Below, one piece after another: positions 32,097-44,400 of a stretch of 64,000 nt of DNA. This stretch comes from Lactarius indigo (taxonomy: Eukaryota > Basidiomycota > Agaricomycetes > Russulales > Russulaceae). The stretch spans positions 2,418,001 through 2,482,000 of the forward strand of contig JAFKAC010000004.1 of the NCBI GenBank assembly GCA_025766275.1, given 5' to 3'. The notes beneath the pieces are model-generated. The model ran no database searches, was not told the origin of the DNA, and saw only the letters and a list, made by a program, of their open reading frames with translations. Each line of letters opens with the position of its first letter. Position 1 is the first letter of the stretch. The translations under genes were made by a program, and so were the position numbers.

Positions 32097-34360
32097 GCTC
32101 ATTACATTTCTCACCCATCGCTCACCCTCGCCTCACTCCGCAAATGGACGACACCGATCGACATTTGAAGACAGGCCGTACGCCTCGTGTCGTCCTTGTC
32201 TCTCAACACCCTATCTCTGTTGCATCGCCCATATCACTTGTCCGTTTCAAGATGTCAAGATCGCAGCTCGCCCGCTCTCGCTTCCCCGGGTTGGACTCGG
32301 AAAAGAAAAGATTATATTGTCGTGCGTCATAGTGTCTTGGCCCCCTTTGTTATTTTCGTATGCTCGCTACCTGTCACTTAGATAATGCGTTTTGATTGCT
32401 CGTGTTCGCGCTCATCTCCCTTTGACTCGCTCGCATCTGTTCGCTCTCACTCTGCCCGTCGTATTGTCCCCTCTGTTCCCCTATTCTTACTCTCATTACT
32501 TTTACTTGGACTTGGAATGCGTCGTATACTGGCTCGCATGTATATAATCCATTCCCTCCATTCCCTCTTCGCTCGTTAATAGCAGTGTCGTGTTTTCCCC
32601 TCTCCATCTCATCCTGCGTGCCGCATGACTCGGTTCGAAGTTAGGCCCTACCGCGGGCACTCGAACTCGTCGACGACTCTGTCTGCCACTTTGGATGCAT
32701 CTCCTCTCGTTTCATTTCGTCTTCCCACCATCACCGTTCGCTCTCGCCCTTGTCCGTTTGCGATTGCACCGGCTCTCGCCACCGTGAACGCTTCCTACTT
32801 GGCTCACTTTCACCTATCTAACCACTGCGGGATCCCCTCCGCCTTCGGACTCAAACGGACTCAGCTCCAGCACCATACAACGGGCACGTACGTCGACCGC
32901 TTTCGGTCCAATGACCCCCCCCCCGAGGCACGGGAGTGCCGTGTGGGTACCAGACCAGATCATCACTTCACATAATCCACTCCTGCATACACTTCAACGC
33001 GGCACAGTGCCAGGCCCACATTCCAACAACCCCACTTGCTTCTCCCACGTCATTGGCCCGGGAAGGGACGACGCCGAACGCATACAGGAGAGCCACGCGC
33101 TCACGAAGCCGGCTCGTGGAAGGAGGATCCCCCAGAACCCGACTGAGGAGGCGGGAAAACCCCCACGCGAGTCTCGTACACGAAAATTTTGGCATCTAAT
33201 GCGCAGCCCTACCTTCCCTTGCGAAGTCTTGGGGCTAACTGCTTAAGATGCCCCACCCATGTTTTTCTCCTCGCTCAGTTCTGGTAACGAGGGCACCCCC
33301 TATTAGGTACAATCCTTGTAAATGTAGCAGGCTACGTCCGGTCTAAACCTCGGGCTTGTACTCCGGGATATAAACAGTTCAAAAAAAAAAGTCTGACAGT
33401 AACAATGTGGATCGTTATTCCTAGAAGAACAAATAGGAGGGATAGGGGATACGCACACACCAATGTCACACCACACTAAACAGCTCGAATTTGAAATAGG
33501 GTCAAACACGCCTCCCACGAGCAAGGTTTCAGTCGGCCACGTCAACGCCAGTAATTCACAGTGTCCTGTGGCGCGGCACCTTGTTTCACAAAATTGCATT
33601 TCATGTGTGGAGTGCATATCCAGATTAAAAGATAGGAGCACTCCCGAGGAGTAGCGAGTTTGTGCCTTCCATTTTCCCAGAATCATACAATAACACTTTA
33701 CACTCCGATGTTGGTAATGGTTAGCCGAAGCTTACTGTAATTTTCTCTTTCCTCCGCTAGCCGAAAACCCATTTGTCGAGTGCCTGGTTTCACGAGGCAA
33801 GAGGCGATACGATGATGTGAGCGCAGTCTGAGCGAACAAAGACGGCACGAGGCGCGGGGACGTGCGGCCTGTCTACGAACCTGGGGGCTGTCATTGATTT
33901 TCAATTGACGCAGACTGAATGCTGCCAGTATGCCATATATTGCCGGCTTGCAGCTCTCGCTGGGTGCCGCCAGCCATCGTGACGCTCGCAGTGGGGTTGA
34001 ACCCCGCTCTTAAGTACTTGACTTGAACTTTCGTAGTTACTCTGTAAAATGCAGGTTGTCTGCTGTAGAAGAAGATGGACGTGCCTGGTAAAATTGACGA
34101 CCGCTGTTTCGGGCTTTGCTCATGTTTCACACGTTTGCCGTAATTTTCAACAATTGTCATCCACCTGCTTGCTGAGCGCTGAGCGCTGAACCGGTATCCC
34201 TCCACTCATACAACTCGGATACACCCGAGTTGAGATGGATGGGCAAGTTCGGAGTACAATTCCTGAGAGAAAGACATGATAGAAGTGGGAACAATGGCAA
34301 AGAATTGAAACTATGGCCTATTAAAGGCTTGCATCGTATCGAAGATATAATCGACTTACC

Positions 34361-37348
34361 ATGAAGCGGCCTTCCGACCCAAGTTCTGCTTTGACTCCCG
34401 AGTCAAAGCACACAAAGCTGGCACCTCCGTCCTCTCTGGCGCTCCGCATTCCTTTACGCACGCTCCTGAATTTAAGCATAAAACTACAAAGCTTCGAAGA
34501 AGAAGATACTCATGGGCAGTCCAAGCTCAGCAAGATTTATGCGGCTGTTCGTCCAAGTGCTGTGATATTACTTGGTAACGAGGACGTCATCGAGGAGGAC
34601 GGTTTTATAAGAAACGTTCGAGAGCAAAGCGTAGATTTCTATGACGTGTTGAGAAAGGCGGTGCAGGTGGAAGCGTGTGAGGGGGACATTGTCGCTCTAA
34701 TCACTCATAGTAAGTTATGTGCACTTTTGTCCTCAGATGGCTCCAGTCATAAATGTTTTTCAGGCGTAATGAAGACCAGTCGACCCGAGAAGAGTGGATT
34801 ACTGTGTAAGCTGACCTGTTATCCCTTGCAACACTTTGGTAATGTCCCACAGATCCACTCGAGCCTCCGGCAAGGAAAGTTTCTATGGAGTCGCAGAATA
34901 GGGGTAAGTCCCAACCTTTCAAACGTAGCATCTTACATCATTGTCAGTAGCCATCGAAAATTCTTGGACCACAAAATTTGTCGACCCATCTCCGCTCGAG
35001 GGCCTAAAAGAGCACATCGCTGAACAACTTGAATTGGGGTTGTCTTCAACCACGCAACCGTATGGGCACTACTGTTCAATTATCCAGTCATCTGGGATGG
35101 GAAAATCGCGCCTGCTCGACGAGTTCTCGAAGAGCTATTTTATGATCCCCATTAACCTACGTCATTCAGAGGGTCAAGGTATGTACGTCCTATCACTTTT
35201 TGTTCTATGGCTCACCAGACCTATCTCGAAGGCTATCCCCCTGCCGACCACAAGGTTCGCAACTTTCTCATGGACGGTGGTCGAGTAATCCCACATTCAT
35301 CGGCCAAATACCTCATGCAACACTTCCTCCTCGCGTTGTTCGATAAGACCGCGGTGGTCCTGAAAGAGATGGGTCCTACCAAATTTGAATGAATACAAAA
35401 TTTCCGGGACTTCATGTCGAAAGACCAATCAATGGGCTCTGCCGGGAAGAACAGGAATAAGTTCTACGAGGAAGTGATTGCTAAGGCATCTGTACGTCGC
35501 GGTTTCTTCATGCGTTTCGTTCCCTTTAACACCACTGGTTTCAAAGGAATACGAGTCTCATGGCGAGTTAGGCGGCGCTGAATTATCGACAGCACTGAAG
35601 GCCCTCCAAAATGTGCTTAATTCTGGCGATAAAAAATCATTTGAACACTCCATCTACATCGGAAACGATCCTCCTGGAGATGAGAGTAGTAGAGTTGTTG
35701 ACATCTTCGTCGCGTTCGATGAAGCCCATACGCTAGCGGATTCCTTCGACGACCAGAATGAATCTCGTTTTGTTGTCCTTCGACGTATACTTAGTTCAAT
35801 CTCATCGGAGCCGCTCTTCTCGTTCTTTCTTTCCACCACTGGCAAGATCACGCAATTTGGTCAGCCACGTGGTCAGGACGCATCCAATCGCATCAATGAG
35901 GGCAAACTCACAACACCCCGCCCCTACATTTACCTTGGATTTGACCAGCTCATGCAAAGTCAGAAGGTTTTAGTTCGATGGACGACTCTTGACCACGTCA
36001 CCTCCCTAGAGTGTATTGCTCACATGGGAAGGCCACTGTAAGTCACGTTTTTTTGTGTCTCCTACAGTTCCTCATATTTTCTAGATGGGGTACACACTAT
36101 GACCACGGCAATGAGGAAATCCGTGTGAATCTACTCGACTTTGCCGTTCAAAAGCTATTGTGTGGGAAACCAGGAGATAAAAGTCTCACGGAAGCTCAGA
36201 TGTACGCGGTGTTGTCGCAGCGCTTAGCGCTTGATATCAACACACCCCAATACCTCTTCAACTCAGCAAGCCCCCTCGACGCCATGCGAACCATGCATGA
36301 ACAAATAGCGAACCACATGCGCGTCTGCGTGGCGGTTGGAGGCGGAATCGAATCTCTGCGCGGCATTGCGCCATCTGAGCCCATCCTCTCGGAGGCGGCG
36401 TCTGATATCATGTTATCCAAGGAATTCGACTTGCCTCGTGCCCTGTCATTGGTCCTGACTGGGTTCAGCGTAGACCAAGGAGATCGCGGAGAATTATTGG
36501 TGGCCGCTTTCTTCGCTTGGGCCTGTGACAGGGCTATCAAACAACAACTTCCTCGACCTAGGGAACGGGTTTGTTTTCATTTCCCGGTCAACGATCTCTT
36601 CGAACATTTGTTTTCTAAACCAACATTCGAAAGGATGTCGGACTTCTTGCTGTCCCTCTGTTACACAAGGCCACAAAGACCGTTCGGAAAAGTGTTTGGA
36701 AAAGGACAGGCCACGATGCACTTTAATCACGTCGTCAAACCACAGGTACAGAAGCTTCTGGCGCATCGATTTCTCCTTTATTTCATGACGCGCGGTGCGG
36801 CTGCTTTAGGCGCCAACTGTCAACCCGGATTTGACGCCGTGTACCCATACTTATACGACAGCTTCGACCTCGACGTCAAGAAAGTCGGTTTTATAATCGT
36901 TCAAGTCAAGAACGATTCAAACACCTCTCTATCCGACGACCTCAAAATATTTCAAAATATGGATCCCTTCAAATGTGGCATCCTCGATCTTTCCGATACG
37001 GAGGATGGTCAATTTCCCATTCCAATCATCCGCATCATATTCTCCATCTCCGGCCCAGATAGCATCACTTGCATGGACTATAACAAACCATCGGATGGTG
37101 CGGTGAGCCTTGGAAAGGACGGACAACCGCTGTTCACATCCTACGACTTCATGTGCTCGGGGATTGGCCTTTTTGGACCAGTAGGAGACTCGCTCGAGGT
37201 CTGGAGAGCGTTGGTGAATAAGCCGGATTGGTGGAGTTCATTCTACAATGTGCCGGTGCCTAACGTACTTCGTTCTCAACTCCCTGGTTGTGGGGACCGT
37301 GAAGGGCATTTCGACTCTTGGTTGGGTGTGCCTGCATTTCCGAAATAA
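34361..37348 (+). pseudogene. P-loop NTPase plus restriction-fold nuclease protein (Crinkler-like class), one premature stop
   Basis: Seven exons: 34361-34709, 34764-34805, 34853-34903, 34948-35178, 35232-35491, 35547-36037 and 36085-37348. All use GT-AG introns in matching phase. A ubiquitin-like or header region (residues 1-115) is followed by a Walker A-type SSGMGKSR (about 35088), a Walker B-type FVAFDEAH (about 35710) and, near the C-terminus, a D-x(n)-QVK pattern (GFDAVYPYLY ... VQVKND, about 36823-36915) expected of a PD-(D/E)xK nuclease fold. This NTPase-nuclease plan is the one described for fungal Crinkler-related proteins by Zhang, Burroughs, Aravind and colleagues. An in-frame TGA at 35390-35392, where a tryptophan codon is likely, truncates the protein between Walker A and Walker B. 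The rest of the frame is open. A recent null allele, stop readthrough or a sequencing error are all possible. Confidence 0.7.
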
Positions 37349-37609
37349 CCTGTACGTTACGTTACAGTAGTACTGTATAACATAATACGTATGCTTGTCA
37401 CAATATCGTATTTCGGGCTTCGGGCGAATTTTGTTGACACGACTGACCCAATCACGGCACGGCATTGAGGGTGTCTCAAACTCAATTGTGGTGTATAAAC
37501 GAATATGTACAGGCACGAAGGTGTATGCACCTCATACGCAGCTATTCATTCTGTCCGTGCCCGTGCGTTCTTATTGTATTGTCTCGACTCCAGTGTTTCA
37601 GGCCGTAAT
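37349..37609. other. Short spacer, no supported gene
   Basis: Nothing recognisable lies between the NTPase-nuclease gene and the gene fragment. Confidence 0.4.
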
Positions 37610-37822
37610 CGAGCCTCTGGGTTCTATCCCTGGCGTCGCAAGTGCTACATCCTCCAGGGGTGCCCACGCTGGTTATCAAATGTGCCAGCGACCATTCGGC
37701 TCCAGTTCTGGGAGCGGCTACACCTTCATTTGGTACTCCTCTCGGTCTGACTCAAGCATTCAGTCACCACCCGTGATCCCCCAATCCAAGACTGGTATGT
37801 TCATTTTGACGCACTCACGGTA
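37610..37822 (+). pseudogene. Fragment of a gene homologous to the one at 52159-53275
   Basis: The frame contains YQMCQRPF...SGSGYTF and PPVIPQSKTG. These match YQIRQRPF...SGSGYTT and PPTVPQAKTG in exon 4 of the gene at 52159-53275. The match stops where CACTA sequence starts at about 37823, so the fragment was cut by a transposon-related junction. Confidence 0.7.
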
Positions 37823-38364
37823 GATTTTTGTGCAGGAACGTGTTCGCGCCACCTGTCATCGATGTCATCATTGAATGTTATTGAACCCTGGACATTATTT
37901 GTCACCCCTCAAAATCAGTGGGCATGAAGTGATACATATTCTTCCAATGGACAGGGTACGGTTATATCCGAATTGACGGCGCAATGGGACACATGGCGAA
38001 GGAATTTCGACCAACAGCTCATGCAGGCGTGCTCCATGCGCACAGAAGACCTCGACGTAGACGACCTGACCGAGGAATGAGTCACCATCGCCGACTAATC
38101 TTGCTAGTGGCAAGCAATATCTAAAGCCTGACGGCCGAAGGTGAGCGTAAATACGACTTGCATAACATTCGAGATTTAACGCGCACAAAGACACGTAGGA
38201 AGGTGGTTTCGAGAGAATAAATTCGCAAGAGATTATGATTACGATCTGATGTATACACAGGGACAGGATTGAGATAATCTGAGTACGGGATACACTAAAC
38301 GACTTTCGTAGCAAATGACCTCACAAGGCGCAAAATGGAAGTACACGAGGGAACGTGAGGTGAC
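37823..38364 (+). mobile_element. 3' end fragment of the CACTA element
   Basis: It is highly similar to 45295-45935, including the last coding residues of the transposase and the 3' untranslated part. Relative to that copy about 100 bp are missing between two catc words near 38090. Both copies lose similarity at the same place (38364 and 45935), which may mark the element end. Confidence 0.8.
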
Positions 38365-38699
38365 GGCGAAATCACGCAGTAAACATAGACAACCCGTGCA
38401 AGTAGTTTGAGATAATCACGTTTGAGCGATAAGAGGAAGCCAGTGGTTCCAAGAGATTCAAGACGCATCAAAAAGAGGAGGAAAGAGGAAGTGATAGTAA
38501 GTCCACCTGAGACAGAAGGTAATGACACGGGCGAAAGGAAGAGCGAAGAGAGGGAGGAATGGAAAGTTTAACAAAGAGAGTGGGAGGACACGTCGAGGAT
38601 GGCATACGTGCAGGTGTAGGATTGTAGATTAAGCGGAAGGAATGGGTAGGAGCGGAATGAGCACCCTTGAACAGAGGAAGCGGAAGCCTGAGGACAGAG

Positions 38700-40560
38700 C
38701 GATGGACACCGCCACGGTCCGGTGGAGGCTGGCGGAACCGACGGACCAATGCTCATGTTCGGTTGACAGTCGGTTGACGTTTCGACTGTCTAGTTGAAGT
38801 ATCTCTTGTTACGCTCCACCGGCGTTAGTCCGACTTGGACTCGAGAAGGGCGTAATCGACTTAGCGAAAGTAAGGCGAATGGGGATCACGTGTCAACCCA
38901 ACGCGAGGTGAACAGGGGCACACGGGCACACTCTGCACCTGAAGGTAGAAATGGCGGTTCCTTGGTGAACCGAAGTGGAAGCACTCTTAGTCCGAGACTA
39001 AGGCAGATGAAAGGCGAGTCAAGTGGTGGATTGAAGAAGACCAAGATGGGGACTCTTGGTCTTCCGAGTCAACTACTTATACAGATACACGCGGGCTTTA
39101 AAGCGCCGCTAGAATAGTAAGTAACCAATAGCGTAACTAGCTCGAACCCTAGTACCGCTATCCTAGGAATGAGTCATTCATGAGTCACAATCACATGTGA
39201 ACTGCTATAATGACTGATGCGAAGTAAGAGTCCATGACTAATGCTGATACCGGACCGTAGTCATAACCGGTCATGAGTCGTGTGTGATGAGTCATTAAGT
39301 CCGTACCGTAACATCTCTGGCCATCACCCACGTTCCACTACTACTGTACCACCTCTCGTTCTCCCTCCTCCATGATGTCTCTGCTACTGGCTCTGCTAGT
39401 TATCTCTCTCACCTGAACGACTCCCTTCACGAGCAATCTCGACGCGCACTCTGATGGCCTCGGTGGGAGCGTTCGTTGCTCTCCCGTCCCTCTCCTCGGC
39501 CTAGAGTACCCCATCTTCAAGATTTTCAAGCTCCTCAAAAAGTTCCCCTCGACGCACCGTCTGGCCGTTTCGGTGGGTGCTTTCGCTGCTCTCTTTCCTG
39601 TGCCTCGGTGACGCTCACCACCTCATCGTTCGCTCTACCTCTACCCCAAACCACCAGTAAGGGTCTACTTCTCCTGCGTTGATGCAGACAAAGAAATGAG
39701 TCATCCTCTAGATTCGGGGCATGCGGTCACCACTCTCAAGAACCACTCTTCCCGACAGCACAGATTTCTGGGCCGGAGGCTTGATTCTTGATTCTTGATT
39801 CCTACTCCGTGCCCCCCTCCGCCGTTGTTGTGACCCGACCGTTAGGCCGCCACTCTCTTGTGCTATCGTAGAGGTGCTGCGGCAGCGAGCTGTGTCGCGA
39901 TACCTTTGGCACTTGGGGGCGCGTCCAAGCCTGCTGCAAGAGGAAAGTGGGTCAGGGCGGGAGTGGTGAACCGCCGCCCAATCACGGGTCTGTTGCGACG
40001 AGTGGATGGTCCGTATCGGTACGTGTTCCGCGTATTTCTCTGACGATTCTGGCACTCACGAATGATTTCTCCAGGACTCGAGGCGGCACTCTTGACGGAG
40101 CTCACTTGCTTGTTTTCAGGATGGTCCCCAACTTTCGTAGTCCAGATCACATTCACTTCAATACAGTGTAGACGATGTCTTTATCTCGTTCAACATACTC
40201 ACTCCTGATTATCCCCAACACAGGCCATCGTTGTTCGTTGTTTTGAATTTTTATGTCATGCCCACATCTCTGTGTTTCTGTCCGCTTCTGTCCTCGGCTC
40301 ATGAGACCTATTTCTTTTTTCTTGAAACCCCTGGGACATTCTAGACGGTCAGATGTGCTAGCTTCCATCGTGAGTGTACCTCGGTGGTTTCTCACCATGT
40401 ACGCTGATGTATCCAAACCTCAGATCTCATCTATACGGGGTTCCATATACCCGGGCACGAGGCCGACCATCCCCCGGCTGACATTGTCTTTGATCCATCA
40501 CCGTCATGCCTGCCCAACGGCTATGGCCTTGATTGCCATCAGGCTTTTGCGACGGTGACC
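38700..40560 (+). repeat. Dispersed repeat R1, copy B, interrupted by a solo LTR
   Basis: The segment outside the solo LTR matches copy A (1170-462 reversed) and copy C (48494-49600). It extends to a GHEADH...DIVFD-like coding block at about 40455-40500 that also occurs in copy C (49555-49600) and again at 51335-51375. The sequence beyond about 40560 has no counterpart in the window. Confidence 0.75.
38807..39313 (-). repeat. Solo LTR of the E1 family with 5-bp target duplication
   Basis: This 507-bp sequence is clearly related to the E1 LTR (TGTTACG...CGTAACA ends, same internal order) but carries many scattered differences, so it is an older insertion. It is flanked by tctct on both sides (38802-38806, 39314-39318), and the empty site is present in R1 copy A. 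No internal element sequence remains, as expected after LTR-LTR recombination. Orientation is as in E1. Confidence 0.95.
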
Positions 40561-41404
40561 CTGCCGCACACTTGTGATTCACACGTCAATCCGTTAGGCT
40601 TACACATCATGTCACGACTAGGACATTCAGCAGATTCTGATGTCCAACCCAGAAGGAGAGTGGTACTACGGTCACGGTCCCAAATGTCGTGGTTTGCCTG
40701 TTACGTAATCCCGACTTGCGGGGGACCGGATCGGGCCGGTTCCCGAGAGGATTCGTCCTCGCCTCAGCACGGACGTCTCGTTGCCCTAATTTGTGGACTA
40801 CGACCTTCGGTCGTTACTGTACCTCGTCCCCCGTTCCTTCCCTATTCGATTACCAATGTTTCTATAAGATACTCTCTCGGATCAAGCACGAGCACGCCGA
40901 GCCCAACGACACAAGGGCGACGCTACACACTGCTCTCTACCTCGCCGCCTCGATTCCCCCTTATCACATTCGTTTTCGGCCTCGGTCCACTTTTCTTACT
41001 ATACACCTGACTTGTCTCTAAGACCCTGCGTCTTGATTTGTGTCCTGTGACTCTGCGTCTTGACGACGCGTTTATGTTTACGCCTGATGGTTCGTGTTAC
41101 TCACTTTCATTCTATTTACAAATTATGCAGTAGTGTAAAATGTACTCAGTGGACTGTGAATGCAACTCAGAGGAGTGTTCTCAAATCCGTCCAACTGTCT
41201 GTCTTCGCGCTCTCAAATTCTGCTCGTATAACTCTTTTATTCTCAAGCTTTCGGTGCGCGCACTCACATGTGATGCGTTACATAATCTCGTTACACTTGC
41301 ACTAAGTACTCTGATACTTTCCTACTACTCTTAATGTTGGTTGGTAACAATGATACGGTGATTCCGGGAGTGTTAATTGGAAAATTCGAAGTTATGTAAT
41401 CGAG
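40561..41404. other. No supported gene; probable 5' flank of the CACTA element
   Basis: No domains are recognised. The element 5' end should lie here, but terminal repeats could not be identified by eye. Confidence 0.35.
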
Positions 41405-44400
41405 ATGTCAGCAGATATGCATTGTTCTTGGTTCTTCGCGTCCTTACTTTGTCGACTCCAAATTTCCACTCTCGTGCATCCTTTGGTCTTCGATTCAATT
41501 TCTGCTGCTATGTCTACGAATGATTTCTCTCTTCTGGAAGCAGAGCTTTCTGCACGCTCTGAGTGGATACCCAACATTGGCTCTTTGCAATATGTCAATG
41601 ACCCCGTTCACGGCGGCCCTTACCAGTCTCAAGACTTGTGGCAAATCAGGCGCCCAAATGTCGGCCTATATGCATTGACATCAGCTCGAACGAATCAAAT
41701 CTATCTTGAGCACGAAAGTCGCCTTTGTGACATTCTGAATATGCTGGAAGCAATCGACGCCACCAACAGGAAGGAGAGCTTGGAAGACCGTGTTCTTCAA
41801 GAGTTGATCAGGATAAACCGATTAAAGGGAATCGAATGGTCTGGTCAACGCAGTAAAAGAGGCGTCAGGGACCATAGCGCCATGGTCAACACAGGTTATA
41901 GTCATACTCTTGCTTGATGTCACCGTTTCTGACGATGCCCTAGAAAGCTACTTCGTGACGAGACATCCTAGGAATCCAACCCTTCTTGCTATTTATATGA
42001 CCACACTGGTGATGTATGTTTTATATCGCCTTCCCCGTCGCGGCGCAGCTGTCCTACTTGCTGGAATGAGGAGTATCTTGAACAGTCAAGGATCTCTTCG
42101 TTCGTTGGCAGGCGAACTGCCGAAGGACCCACGAAAACTCCTAATGACATATGACCTAGATCCAGTCACTCAAAGCTATGTTTGCTGCCCTTCATGTCAC
42201 TTTCTCTACGAATACTCCCTCATTAAGACAAATAAAAGGAAAGCATCCAAGTCTTTTGACGACCATCAGGACTCCTCCAAGAAGGTCGACAGCGAAATGG
42301 CAGAAGATAGTCGGCTCGTTGTCTCCATCCCGAAATACTGTACACACCGCTGGGTTCCTTCCAGCTCCAGCTGTGGCGGACCCTTATTTGGCACCGTTAG
42401 TATCAATGCCAAGACTTATACCATTCCTCTATGCAAATATGAAGTACAAGATCTGAAGCAGTGGGTCGGGCGACTGCTCTCCAGGCCCACCATCGAAGAG
42501 CACATCTTTAAAGCCTTTCGGAGACCTCGAAAACAGTACATGGAAGACATGTGGGATGCAGGCCACTTGTGCAAGATCCTTCTGAGGAAGGATGAACGGT
42601 TTCTCCCTGGGCCGGCAGATGAAATACGCCTAGCATTTTCATTCTCGATGGATAGCTTTAACCTGTACCACATGAAAGAAGCTAAACAATCTGTTTCGTC
42701 GACTGCTATTTGGTTGATCTTGGTCAATCTCCCTGCCCACCTGCGATACTGTCCCGAAAATATGTTCCTCGCTGGTGTAATTCCTGGACCAAGGAAGCCT
42801 TCACTTTCTGACATCAACCACAGTTTAAAACTTCTTGTGGACGTATTGTTGGAGTTCTTTGATCCAGGCGTCCTGTATTCTCGAACGGCAAGACACAAAC
42901 AAGGTTGCCGGGTTCGGGCAATACTTGTCCCCGTTGTCTCTGATATGCTGGCTGCACGGCAGGCTGGTGGGTTTGCGAGCGCAACGGCAACTTACTTCTG
43001 CACACACTGCTACTTAAAAGTGCAAGACATCGAAAACCTGGACAGAAAGACTTGGCCACCACAAGACGTTGTTGAACACCTCAAAGTTGCAAAGCAATGG
43101 CGCGATGCAGAAACTTTCGACGGCCAAGAAACCCTTTTCAAAACTCATGGGATCAGGTGGTCCCCGCTTCTCGATTTGCCGTATTGGAACCCCATTCTAT
43201 TCACGGCCATTGAGCCTATGCACGTATTTGACGCAGGGCTTTTCCAGAATCATTGTCGACAGGTCTGGGGTATCAACACATCCACTGTGGGAGGTGACAG
43301 GACTGCGACATCTACCACTAAAACAACTCCAAGGCCGTCAGATTCCGAAATGAAGAAGTGGTACGACATCATACGCACAACTGAGCAGCACGATCGTCTT
43401 CTGGAGCAACTCAATGGAAGGGACTGCGCTCGCGATACCCTCTGGCATATCTGCGCTGACCATAACTTGCGTCGCACAGGTAACAAGTGGCAATTAGCTA
43501 TAACTATCATTGAATGGGTAGGTTTTTGGGCTTTTAGATGAATAAAATGAAGAACTTGTGTTGGATGCAGCGCCAGGCTACATCACTCGACGTCATCAAA
43601 ATGCCGGCATCCCACTCCACTGAGAAAGCGCGCCATTCCTCCTCTACAGCTTTCTTCGCTTCTGAGACTGAGACTGAGACTGGTGATGAACCCCGAAGTG
43701 TTCGGGAGGGGAGTATCACTACCGATGACTCGGTACGGTGTCAATATGACTGAGATATATGCACGATCTGATCCTCTCCTAATTTAGGTTGCGTCAGCTC
43801 GCACTCTGAGTGAAGACCAAGTTCCTTCTGAAGATCAGCTGAAAGACGTCGAAAAGTGCTTCCAACAGCTCATTGATTGTGCTGCACGGAACACTGTTTT
43901 GCGGGCTAAAAAAATTATCCTTCAATTTGTCTGCCGAGACTCCTGTAAGATGTCCCAGGATAAACTGAAGGGACTTCGCACCAAGGAAGAGCTATACGTC
44001 GCAGCTGCTGGATGGGTATGTGTGTAGTGTATTTGATCGAGTAACTTTACATCATTTCCAGTTAGGTACAAGCGAATTGTCCTCTCCAAGAGCTTCCTAC
44101 CCAGAAGCGAACAACTTCCTCTGGAAATTCCGCGATACTTGGAAAGGATATTTTAGAGGCCGTTTGGGGAGACATGGATCGCACTGAACTTCCCTCCTGG
44201 GTTACACGAGCCCCTTTAAATTGGGGTACTGCGGCACGGGGTAAACTCAGTGCGAACAACTGGAGAGTTGTCTGCACAATCCACCTCCCCATCACCTTAA
44301 TCAGACTTTGGGGAGGAGACGACGCACCTGGTGACCGGAAAGCAATGCTGGAGAACTTCATGGATCTAGTGCGCGCCGTTCAACTTGCGAATTTACGCTC

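Larger units (their letters stand above)
31377..34360. other. Spacer with repeats, no supported gene
   Basis: It holds a pair of direct repeats (31548-31650 and 31752-31855) and a CA/CT microsatellite (32041-32096). The frames present are low-complexity Ser/Leu/Arg-rich and lack splice logic. A small gctgagc tandem lies at 34172-34190. Confidence 0.4.

Noticed and set aside
31587..32168. 193-codon plus-strand open frame over the microsatellite
   Set aside because: The HTHTHT/LSLSLS run is the CA/CT repeat, and the rest overlaps the direct repeat pair.
33990..34020. Possible tRNA from a ggttgaacccc word
   Set aside because: No A box, acceptor stem or anticodon arm can be drawn around it. No tRNA or rRNA gene was found anywhere in the window.
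41405..41900. First CACTA exon as an independent gene
   Set aside because: The helical KGIEW-type end is the usual N-terminal region of this transposase type and lies directly before the main exon; only the exact junction is unclear.
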